The position numbers and the translations under genes were made by a program. The notes beneath the pieces were generated by a model. That model was given only the letters and a program-made list of their open reading frames with translations, made no database searches and was not told the DNA's origin. Shown piece by piece: positions 26,504 through 34,979 of a stretch of 52,403 nucleotides of DNA (position 1 is its first letter; each line of letters starts with the position of its first letter). This DNA comes from Bacteroidota bacterium (GTDB lineage: Bacteria; Bacteroidota; Bacteroidia; Cytophagales; Cyclobacteriaceae). The stretch is from positions 1 to 52,403 of the forward strand of contig JAQCLE010000017.1 of assembly GCA_027592755.1 (NCBI GenBank). The letters run 5' to 3'.

Positions 26504-27919
26504 ATGAGTTCAGAAAAAATATCCCGCAGGGAATTTGTAAACACCAGTGCCACCATGGCTTTTGGACTGGCGACCGTCCCAATTTCCAGTGAAAATTTAT
26601 TTAATAAAAAAAGTTTACCGATGATAAAAATAGCCAAAGTAGATTCCAACTTTGAACGTGAACCACTCAGCCGGCCCTTTGGTTTTAAAGGAGGATCAAT
26701 TACCAATGTATGGCATACAATGGCTTACCTGGAGAGTGATTCTGGTATCAGCAAAATCGGGTTGGGTACGCAAGGCGTGCTGTGGTCCGATTCCTCAGTC
26801 GCTTCCCGGCATAGCGAAAATGGTGGTAATGCACTGATGTACGCCATGAGTGAGCGAGCTCTCCAAATGATCAAGGGCATCTCTTTTAATAATCCCATCG
26901 ATTTACTGGATCAGTTGCTACCGGAAGTGCTGGCATATGGTCAGAAGATCACCGGCACTCCCCAATTGCGAAAAACTTTTGCGCTAAATTCAATGGTTGG
27001 TGTGGACAATGCTTTATGGCTACTTTATGCTGCCGAGAATGGCATCACGAATTTTGATGATATGGTTCCTATGGCATACCGACCCGGTTTATCCGCCCGG
27101 CATGATAAGGTAGCCAGCATTCCCGCCCTGGGTTATGGAACGGCTATCGAAGAGATCAAAGACCTTGCTGATGAAGGATACTTCATTTTGAAGATTAAGA
27201 TCGGAGCCCCCGGGACACAGAAAGAAATGCTGGAGAAGGATAAAGCTTTCTTGAATAACATCCATAAGACAATAGGTAAATACGAGACAATCCATTCTTC
27301 TGATGGCAAGATTCCATATTATTTCGATGCCAATGGCCGCTATGAAAAAAAAGAAACCTTTATGCGCTTTCTGGACTACGCCGAGAAGATTGGTGCCCTG
27401 GATCAGATCGCTGTTCTTGAAGAGCCATTTGATGAAAAAAATGAAAGCTCAGTGAATGATATTACTGCCAGAGGGCCATTCGTTGCCGCTGATGAAAGCG
27501 CTCACACGGATATTGAAGCCCTTACACGTATTCAGCAGGGTTATAACTGCATAGCGGTTAAAGCGATCGCCAAAACCCTGAGCATGACCATGAAGATTGC
27601 CCAGGTGGCCTACGAAAATAATGTTCCCTGCTTCTGCGCCGACCTGACAGTGAATCCCATCCTTGTAGAATGGAATAAATGCGTTGCCGCCCGTCTTCCT
27701 GCTTTTCCTAACATGAACTTTGGATTACAGGAGACCAATGGTTGGCAAAATTATCGAAATTGGGAAACCATGATGTCTTACAACCCATCACGTGACGCGT
27801 CATGGACCAAGACAAAGAATGGTGTTTATCCAACCGGGAAGGACTTCTTTGAACAGAGCGGGGGGATTTTTAGGCCATCAGAACATTATGTAGCCATGTT
27901 TAAGCAAGGGAAAAGTTAA
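26504..27919 (+). CDS. Exported enolase-superfamily (mandelate racemase/muconate lactonising-like) enzyme
   Basis: A 471-residue protein with a twin-arginine-like leader (ISRREFVNT at residues 6-14). The catalytic domain carries a Lys-x-Lys in FILKIKIGAP near 228, the first metal ligand Asp in YYFDANGRY near 273, Glu in VLEEPFDE near 307, and the third acidic ligand in FVAADESAH near 328. A Lys in IAVKAIAKT near 350 is a second candidate base. It is divergent from the amidohydrolase operon with 115 bp between starts, so a shared regulatory region is likely. Its stop codon overlaps that of the convergent sulfatase remnant in the sequence TTAA. The substrate is probably a sugar acid; racemase versus dehydratase cannot be decided. 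Confidence 0.82.
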   Translation: MSSEKISRREFVNTSATMAFGLATVPISSENLFNKKSLPMIKIAKVDSNFEREPLSRPFGFKGGSITNVWHTMAYLESDSGISKIGLGTQGVLWSDSSVASRHSENGGNALMYAMSERALQMIKGISFNNPIDLLDQLLPEVLAYGQKITGTPQLRKTFALNSMVGVDNALWLLYAAENGITNFDDMVPMAYRPGLSARHDKVASIPALGYGTAIEEIKDLADEGYFILKIKIGAPGTQKEMLEKDKAFLNNIHKTIGKYETIHSSDGKIPYYFDANGRYEKKETFMRFLDYAEKIGALDQIAVLEEPFDEKNESSVNDITARGPFVAADESAHTDIEALTRIQQGYNCIAVKAIAKTLSMTMKIAQVAYENNVPCFCADLTVNPILVEWNKCVAARLPAFPNMNFGLQETNGWQNYRNWETMMSYNPSRDASWTKTKNGVYPTGKDFFEQSGGIFRPSEHYVAMFKQGKS

Positions 27920-28521
27920 TCTAAGCAAGGTATTCCTTCTGCAGATCCCGGTCCTCTTGGGGGTCTTATTCGGTATTGATTTGTTTGGGCAACCAGGTCG
28001 AAATTCTCATACTGATAGTTTGGCGTATAGAGGACGGTATCCCAATAGATGGTTTGTGGATCAGTAGCCCGAATGTCTCCGGAGGCTTCCATCCATTGTT
28101 GCAACCTGGTTTGAAGACTAACCAATGTTTCTGCATATGCCGGATTATTGGCCAGGTTATGCAGCTGGAAGGGGTCTTCCTTTACGGCATAAAGTTCTTC
28201 GGCGGGACGCTTGGCAAAGGTGAGCTGGAAATAGTCCGGGGTATTGGCCGCTGCCTTATTTTCCATGCCCATCACTAGAAACTTGCTGATGGAATTATCC
28301 ACATCACCCCATTGTCCGACGGATTGATGAACATCGGGATCACCGGCAGGCCAGCGATCGGTCATAAGGTTGCGGATGTATAGGAAGTTATTGTCTCTCA
28401 CCCCTCGCATGGGATAGCTCAAATCTCCTTTTCGCGCATTGGCATGGCGCTCCCTTTCGATAAAGACCTGTTTACGGTCTGTTGTAAACTCATTTAGAGC
28501 CAATGAATAGAACGGAGGCGC
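27916..28521 (-). pseudogene. Sulfatase, C-terminal remnant
   Basis: About 200 codons matching the last third of a type I sulfatase: DRKQVFIERERHANAR, then GVRDNNFLYIRNL, ELYAVKEDPFQLHNLANNP and LQTRLQQWMEASGD. The N-terminal two-thirds, including the formylglycine Cys and metal-binding Asp residues, are absent. The frame closes upstream at a TGA (28522-28524), and no sulfatase-like sequence is seen in the next 170 bases in any minus-strand frame. It has no plausible start apart from a TTG at 28503. The tail keeps the typical family end, so the gene was probably truncated by deletion. It neighbours a frameshifted beta-helix gene, consistent with loss of a small glycan-degrading locus. Confidence 0.75.
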
Positions 28522-28690
28522 TCAAGATGGAGGAAAAATTAGCTTTGGAATTGCGCCGACAACGGTATGCGGTTTGGTTTAATTGAACGTTAACCCATAC
28601 TGGCTATTAACAGGTTCAGTTTGGGAAGTCGTCTTTGAGTTTCCGAACTTTGGACATCATAACCTTTGACGAATAAATCAGCTTACCACG

Positions 28691-30233
28691 ATGAAACGAT
28701 TTTTATTTCTCCCGTCAGTCATTTTCTTGATCTCATGCGCCCCTGATCAAATCTATTATGTTGATAGTGTCAATTGTAACGATACCAACTCCGGGCATCG
28801 GCCGCAGGAAGCCTGGGCTTCGCTGGATAAAATTAATGCCACAACGTTCAAACCAGGTGATCAAATTTTATTCAAAGCTGGGACATCTTACCAAGGGCAA
28901 TTGGAATTACTGGGGAGTGGTAATGCCGAGGCTCCTATCATCGTCGACAAATATGGAACAGGCTCGAAACCCGCTATTCATGGCAATGGCGAAAAACTGC
29001 ATACCGTAATGCTGCGAAATATTGAGTATTGGGAAATCAGAAACCCTTGAAATTACCAATACGGGCAAAGAGCGTGAGGCTGGAAGACGGGGAGTAACGA
29101 TCTTGGCCGAGGACTTTGGCGATTGTCACCACATAGTATTAGATAGTTTGGAAATCCACCATGTGAATGGAAGCCTGGTAAAGAGTGACGGGGGAGGAAG
29201 TGCCATTATTTGGCAAAATAGAGGAGATAGTATCAAGACCAGGTTTGTTGACCTGATCATTCAGAACTGTTACCTGCACCACTGTGGAAGGAATGGAATC
29301 AATTCCATGGGTTATACCCGAAGGGATAACTGGCATCCGAGCATTGGAGTGGTAGTACGCGGTAATTTATTGGAGCAGATTCTGGGAGACGGAATTGTTC
29401 CCATTGGTTGCGAAGGTGCCCTAATCGAACACAACATCATGCGTGATTGCCCCGATATATTAGCACATGCCGAAGCTGCTGCAGGCATCTGGCCATGGAG
29501 CTCCGACAATACAGTCATTCAGTTTAACGAAGTCAGTGACCATCGGGCCAAATGGGATGGACAGGGCTTTGATTCCGATTTCAATTGCCAGGGAACAGTT
29601 ATCCAATACAATTATAGCCATGACAATTACGGAGGGTTTTTATTGGTTTGCAATAATGGAAACACTTACGGTACCAATGGCAACATTGGAACTGACATTA
29701 CAATTATCAGGTATAATGTGAGTATCAACGATGGTATCCGTCCGTACCCTACGGAACGAGAATCGTGGTTTTCGCCGAATATGCACATATCTGGCCCAGT
29801 CACTCACACAAAAATTTATAACAACCTGATTGTTATTCCTGAGAAAGAAAATGATCATATTGCCAGGACCATCATACAGATGGATAATTGGGGAGGCCCA
29901 TGGCCTGTTGATACCTGGTTTGCCAACAATGTTTTTTATGTAGCAGGAAACTCAAATTTCGCCTGGGGAAATGATAGTCTTACAACATTTACCAACAACG
30001 CTTATTTTGGAGAAATTAACCAAATGCCCGATGATCCATTGGCGGTGTTTGAAAATCCTGAGTTTGTCAATGATCTGGGTCGCGGAGCAGGATTTGACGT
30101 GCTAAAGAACTTTATGTTGAAGGAAAACTCCCCCCTGATTGGAAAAGGGACCAGTGTTGGTTTACCTGAGCTCAACAATATTTTCGGAGATGTTATTGAA
30201 CAAGGTTTAGCACCAAACATCGGGGTTGACTGA
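28691..30233 (+). pseudogene. Right-handed parallel beta-helix lipoprotein, frameshifted
   Basis: The gene begins with a lipoprotein leader (IFLISC then APDQ) and the typical start of secreted beta-helix proteins (YYVDSVNCNDTNSGHRPQ). At 29044-29046 the coding frame breaks in the triplet CCC. The first frame ends in a TGA at 29048-29050, while the next frame continues with LEITNTGKE. Removing one C restores EIRN-LEITNTG and a 513-residue protein. The rest shows many beta-helix rungs (IQNCYLHHCGRNGI, VVRGNLLEQILGDGI, VIQYNYSHDNYGGF). Relatives include polysaccharide lyase-like and glycosidase-like proteins, but no catalytic assignment is safe. The second half is otherwise intact, so the lesion is recent or a sequencing error. 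Confidence 0.85.
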
Positions 30234-30337
30234 GTTTTTTCTATACACAGCTCCAAATTTATAGTACTTCTGAACTCAGGACATTCCTATAAGTCATCAT
30301 TATCTGCTTGACACATCAGTTTTTACAACTATCTTCA

Positions 30338-31018
30338 ATGCCAATGCAATCAGTGCGCACGTTTCTCACGCTCATCACAATAGCTTTGACTACGGTCCTA
30401 TGGGAGAGCTGTGCACCTGTGTTTTCAGAAATGCAGAGTGCCAGGATGTTGGACAAAGGTCAGATGGAAGCTACCGGTCTATACTCCAATGTGGCTTTTG
30501 GAGATGATGGCGAAACCGATCATATACAAAACGAAATCGGATTGAGGGTGAATTACGGATTTTCAAGCAAGCTGAACATGAGATTCGCTTACGAAAATAT
30601 TTTTGAAGATGGGCAAAGCGCTCATGTGCTGGGTATTGGACCGAAATCCCCGATCATCGACGACCGGATTGCTGCTTACATACCCATTGGGACCGCATTT
30701 GGAAGTGGGGTTTCAACATCGGATTCATGGCAGATCCACCCGACACTACTATTCACAATACCATTGGGTGAAAACATGTAAATCAATCCCTCCACTAAGT
30801 GGTTGAGGCCATTTGATGCTGACCAGGAAGGGTTGATGGCTTTTAATTTCGGAGCGGCATTTAGTTCCAATATCAACCTCTGGGCTGTCAGACCCGAGAT
30901 AGGATTACTCTACAATCCCGGGGAAAGCGGTCACTTCACCCACTATAGTATTGGGTTTTCATTCAACCCATTCTATGAAGATGATTGCTGTCCACAAAAG
31001 TTGCGAAGGAATCAGTAA
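30338..31018 (+). pseudogene. Barrel-like lipoprotein interrupted by one in-frame TAA
   Basis: The frame opens at a TTG (30308), but an ATG at 30338 (or 30344) precedes a hydrophobic leader ending in WESC, a lipobox-like Cys. The body has amphipathic strands (EIGLRVNYGFSSKLNMRFAY, DRIAAYIPIGTAF). TAA at 30779-30781 (codon 148 from 30338) interrupts it. The same frame then remains open for 78 codons, with INPSTKWLRPFDAD, LMAFNFGAAFSSNINLW, VRPEIGLLYNPG and a terminal FSFNPFYEDD. The two pieces read as one continuous barrel. The restored length is about 226 residues. Function is unknown; the family resembles small outer-membrane beta-barrel proteins. Confidence 0.8.
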
Positions 31019-31108
31019 AACAGCCGAACCGACCATTAGAATTCATAACTCGCTCATTTTAATTATATTCGGTGCAGAAAGTTTTTTAAACCGAAAACCA
31101 ATTAAATC

Positions 31109-32443
31109 ATGAACCGACGTAATATCCTCCAAACCCTGGGATTAGGCACGCTTGGATTGCCATTTATGGCAGGAGAAGCGGGCGCTAAGGAAATGCCAAC
31201 TTTTACACCACCAAGAAATTTTTCCGATGATGATGTTAAAATAACCAAGGTAAAGGCTGTTGCCACCAGCCCTCACGGCATCGAACTCATAATGGTCAAG
31301 ATAGAAACTAACCAACCGGGACTTTACGGTTATGGTTGTGCAACATTCCGGCAACGAGCACATGCAGTTATTGTAGCCATCGATGAGTACCTGGATGATT
31401 TTTGTCGGGGAAAGAGTGTCAATAATATTGAAGATATCTGGCAAACCGCCTATGTGAGTTCTTATTGGCGCAATGGCCCTGTATTGAACAATGCACTTAG
31501 CGGGCTTGACCAGGCACTTTGGGACATTAAAGGAAAGATGGCAGGCATGCCAGTCTATGAATTGCTGGGTGGCAAGTGCCGCTTCGCAGTTGACACGTAT
31601 ACCCATGCCAGTGGTCCAACTCCGGAAGCCGTTTTGGAGAGCGCACAAGGTTTCAGGGAGAGAGGCTGGAGGCACATCAGGATTCAATTGGGTGGCTATG
31701 GATCCACACATCTAACCCAGGATCCGGATTATAAAAAAGCTGGCTTCGGAATGCCTGATGATAATACAGTTAGTGCTATGACCTATATGAAAGGCGTCCT
31801 GGACATATTTGAACTCGTGCGTAAAGAAATGGGAGCCGATGTTCAGTTGCTTCATGATGTACATGAGCGTTTGCAACCAATGGATGTCATCAACATGATA
31901 AAAGAATTGGAGCAATACCGACCTTTCTTCATTGAAGATCCGTTTTCGCCTGAGAATATGAATTGGTTCAAATACCTCCGGCAGCAAACCAGTTGTCCGA
32001 TTGCTATGGGTGAACTTTTTAATAACTCCAATGAATGGCTCAATCCCATGGCTGAAAGGTTGTTTGACTTTATCAGGATACACATCAGCCAAATTGGTGG
32101 CATTACTCCAGCCATGAAAGTAGCAAGGTTGGGTGAGTGGTTTAATGTGAGGACTGCCTGGCATGGCCCTGGTGATGTTTCACCGGTAGGGCATGCAGCC
32201 AATGCACACATTGATTTGGCTATTTGGAATTTCGGCATTCAGGAGGCAGTTAATTTTTCTCCATTGATGTATGATATTTTCCCTGGAGCACCGACAATGG
32301 ACAAAGGATATATGATGATCAATGAAGCTCCCGGTTTGGGTGTGGATATGGACGAGGCACTGGCGAAGAAGTATCCATTGCCCAAGTTCAATTATAATTG
32401 GACGCAATTGAGGAACAATGACGGAACTCCGGTAAGGCCTTAG
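31109..32443 (+). CDS. Mannonate dehydratase-like enolase-superfamily enzyme with export leader
   Basis: A 444-residue protein. It starts MNRRNILQTLGLGTLG, a twin-arginine-like signal with cleavage possible near AGAKE. The catalytic part resembles D-mannonate dehydratase/RspA-type enzymes: GLDQALWDIKGKMAGMPVYEL near residue 132, VQLLHDVHERLQP near 246 (first metal ligand), FIEDPFSPEN near 273 (Glu), MGELFNNSNEW near 297, and the diagnostic WHGPGDVSPVGHAANAH near 350. Known relatives dehydrate D-mannonate or D-gluconate to 2-keto-3-deoxy acids in the cytoplasm; the leader argues for a periplasmic version here. An exported sugar isomerase gene follows 72 bp later. Specificity is unproven. Confidence 0.85.
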   Translation: MNRRNILQTLGLGTLGLPFMAGEAGAKEMPTFTPPRNFSDDDVKITKVKAVATSPHGIELIMVKIETNQPGLYGYGCATFRQRAHAVIVAIDEYLDDFCRGKSVNNIEDIWQTAYVSSYWRNGPVLNNALSGLDQALWDIKGKMAGMPVYELLGGKCRFAVDTYTHASGPTPEAVLESAQGFRERGWRHIRIQLGGYGSTHLTQDPDYKKAGFGMPDDNTVSAMTYMKGVLDIFELVRKEMGADVQLLHDVHERLQPMDVINMIKELEQYRPFFIEDPFSPENMNWFKYLRQQTSCPIAMGELFNNSNEWLNPMAERLFDFIRIHISQIGGITPAMKVARLGEWFNVRTAWHGPGDVSPVGHAANAHIDLAIWNFGIQEAVNFSPLMYDIFPGAPTMDKGYMMINEAPGLGVDMDEALAKKYPLPKFNYNWTQLRNNDGTPVRP

Positions 32444-32515
32444 GGCATACCATTGCAGTAAAGTTTCTTCGCTTTCAAATTTTTATAACCTTGCTTTGAT
32501 GCAATCAGAATCCCT

Positions 32516-33427
32516 ATGACCATGAACCAGGTAAAAAGAAGAAAATTCCTAAAGCTGGCCACTTTGCCTGCACTGGCTCCAATTGCTTTTGGTCAAAAAC
32601 TTATAAATAATACTACACCGATCGGTTGTTCTAATTTAAAACTGAGCCTTAATGCCTTTTCATTCAACGGGCCGTTGAGTAAGGGTGAAATGACCGTTGA
32701 ACAGATGATTGATTTTTGTGCTGAAGCTGGTTTTGCTGCCGTTGATATCACTGCCTATTATTTTCCGCATTATCCTTTGGTGCCTGGTGATGATTACCTC
32801 TATCACATCAAACAATATGCTTTCCTGAAGGGGATTGATATAAGCGGGACTGGGGTCAGAAATGATTTTACAGATCCCGATGCTGCTAAGCGAAAAGGAC
32901 ATGTTCAATTGGTTAAAAACTGGGTGCTGGCCGCCGCAAAATTGGGAGCACCAGTGGTGAGAGTTTTCAGTGGAAACATGGAACCTGACGGATATTCAAG
33001 AGATCAGGTAGCCGAATGGATGGTCAAGGATCTCAAGGAATGTGTTGAGTTTGGTAAGAAAAACGGTGTCGTAGTTGCAGTTCAAAATCACTACGATTTC
33101 ATTAGAACGCCGGAACAGGCGGAGAAGCTTATTAAAATGGTTGACTCTGAATGGTTTGGTTTAATATTGGATACCGGAGGTTATCGTTTTGGCGATCCAT
33201 ATGCTGAGATAGCCAAATCCATTCCTTACACAGTTAACTGGCAGATCAAGGAAAAGATATTTGTAAATAACGAAGAAGTTGATGTGGACATGCCCAGACT
33301 AATCAAGGTGATTAAGAATGGATGTTACAATGGCTATGTGCCCATTGAAACCCTCGGTGCGGGAGATCCGAAGAAGAAGGTTTTAGCACTGCTTGATCTT
33401 TTGAAAAAGGCAATAGCTGATACCTAA
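32516..33427 (+). CDS. Exported sugar phosphate isomerase/epimerase-like TIM barrel
   Basis: A 303-residue protein of the xylose isomerase-like superfamily with a twin-arginine-like leader (VKRRKFLKLATLPALAP at about residues 5-21). Ligand-bearing strands are recognisable: VAVQNHYDF near 184, LILDTGGYR near 215, NWQIKEK near 238 and YVPIETLGAGDP near 279. The ATG at 32516 and one two codons later (32522) are both possible starts. It follows the mannonate dehydratase-like gene and ends 16 bases from the convergent membrane protein gene. Exported members probably act on unphosphorylated sugars or sugar acids; the substrate is unknown. Confidence 0.85.
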   Translation: MTMNQVKRRKFLKLATLPALAPIAFGQKLINNTTPIGCSNLKLSLNAFSFNGPLSKGEMTVEQMIDFCAEAGFAAVDITAYYFPHYPLVPGDDYLYHIKQYAFLKGIDISGTGVRNDFTDPDAAKRKGHVQLVKNWVLAAAKLGAPVVRVFSGNMEPDGYSRDQVAEWMVKDLKECVEFGKKNGVVVAVQNHYDFIRTPEQAEKLIKMVDSEWFGLILDTGGYRFGDPYAEIAKSIPYTVNWQIKEKIFVNNEEVDVDMPRLIKVIKNGCYNGYVPIETLGAGDPKKKVLALLDLLKKAIADT

Positions 33428-33443
33428 ACAGCGCCCGGGATAA

Positions 33444-34880
33444 TTAGATGCCCTTTAAAACGATAAAATACCAATCTTCGGATTTGAAATAATAGTTATA
33501 TCTTTTAATTTCTTTAAGATTGGATTGTGCCAGTAACTGGTCTTCCATAAAAAATTCGTCTGCTCGGGTAAACCAGCTGTCCCATATGATTATATCTCCA
33601 TCTCTCGCTTGAGAAACTGTTCCGTTATTCAATTTAAGATTAAAGTTCTGATCAAACATGTCCCGATCCAGGTGGAGATAGATTGACGGATAATTGCAAA
33701 AAAGCCTGGTGGTGTCAGTAAGCAAACCGTTTTCCTTTATAAAATCGGCTGCCTGGTGAGCTACCTTTTGCTCATCCCTAAAGAATATATATTCCTTCCA
33801 ACTTATACTACCAGGCAGTGTCGAAAATGGGAATAGTATGGCGAGAATTAGAAAAACTTTGCTAATAGCCAGACCAAGTATTCGCCAGCCTTTTATTTCA
33901 AGCCAGTTGAAGCCAATTATCGCTATGATGGCAGTCAAAGAAGTAGTGGCAATCATAACCCTTTTTTGACCCATGGATTTGAATATACCGAAATAATGAA
34001 ATGCGCCGTGGGCAATGAAATAAACCAGGAACGAGGCAATGATTAACAGAATAATTTCACCATGCACGAAACTCTTATGATCCCTGATAAAAATGAAGAG
34101 ACCAATGAATACTAGAGAATATATGATTGGACCGAGGATATGGTATTCAATTACGAAGAAATAAAGGAAACTACCTGCACCGTACATTATCTCTAATGTG
34201 GCGTTTGGATTTTGAGTAAATACCCAGAAAAGATCATTATGAAGTGAGGCTCCAGCTACTGAGTACACTATATGCCCAATTGTAAGAAGAAACACGTGAA
34301 GGTAATTTTTTCGGAGAATCAAAAAGAGGCCAAAAACGCCGATGATAAGAACTCCCTCAGGTCTAACAAATGGCAAGAACGAGACGATGAGTAGCGACAA
34401 TGACAAGCGCTTGATAGTTATCAAATAGATTGACAGGATGAGAAGTGTATTGAATGTATATTCGGTTAGCCCTGAGAATACAAGTAAAATGCTTAATGGG
34501 GATATTAGACAGAATAATGTGGCAAGCGGTGCATTGTTTAGACGGAGTTCTTTGGAGAGTTTGTAAACGAGCACGCTGCTCGCAAGGAACATGCTGATAT
34601 TAAAAATTTTTATTCCGATAAAATCGAATTGTGCGAAGGGTGCAGCAAGTAGCATGAAGATAGGCTTGGCCCAATGATGTAGGAAGAACTCAGGGTACTT
34701 AAATGCATATTTAGCATACAGGTAATGTGTTATGCTATCTCCTGTATCACCGGTTCCATCAAAAATCCAAAGAATAGCGGTACAAAAGATCACATATCCA
34801 GCGATGATGGTTCGGATATTCAAGAAACCGTATACCCCCGAAATTTTAATGTCAGGCACGATGCTGCTATTTTTTTCCAT
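33444..34880 (-). CDS. GT-C type polytopic membrane glycosyltransferase-like protein
   Basis: A 478-residue inner-membrane protein with roughly ten hydrophobic helices between residues 20 and 375 and a soluble C-terminal part of about 100 residues. The first extracytoplasmic loop has acidic residues (DGTGDTGDSITHY near 40-52), as in GT-C transferases that use polyprenyl-phosphate sugars. LPFVRPEGVLI near 170 resembles the dolichyl-phosphate mannosyltransferase-like group. It is convergent with the isomerase gene and about 100 bp from the sulfatase gene on the same strand. It may glycosylate a lipid, protein or polysaccharide; no specific assignment is possible. Confidence 0.7.
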   Translation of the reverse strand: MEKNSSIVPDIKISGVYGFLNIRTIIAGYVIFCTAILWIFDGTGDTGDSITHYLYAKYAFKYPEFFLHHWAKPIFMLLAAPFAQFDFIGIKIFNISMFLASSVLVYKLSKELRLNNAPLATLFCLISPLSILLVFSGLTEYTFNTLLILSIYLITIKRLSLSLLIVSFLPFVRPEGVLIIGVFGLFLILRKNYLHVFLLTIGHIVYSVAGASLHNDLFWVFTQNPNATLEIMYGAGSFLYFFVIEYHILGPIIYSLVFIGLFIFIRDHKSFVHGEIILLIIASFLVYFIAHGAFHYFGIFKSMGQKRVMIATTSLTAIIAIIGFNWLEIKGWRILGLAISKVFLILAILFPFSTLPGSISWKEYIFFRDEQKVAHQAADFIKENGLLTDTTRLFCNYPSIYLHLDRDMFDQNFNLKLNNGTVSQARDGDIIIWDSWFTRADEFFMEDQLLAQSNLKEIKRYNYYFKSEDWYFIVLKGI

Positions 34881-34979
34881 AACCTTTTATCTAAAGGAGC
34901 TGAGCAGTCAAGGTTCGTGGCCTCTTGAACCTACAAATAAAGTATTGAACAGGAAATTGAGTTGCAAATATCTTCAACC

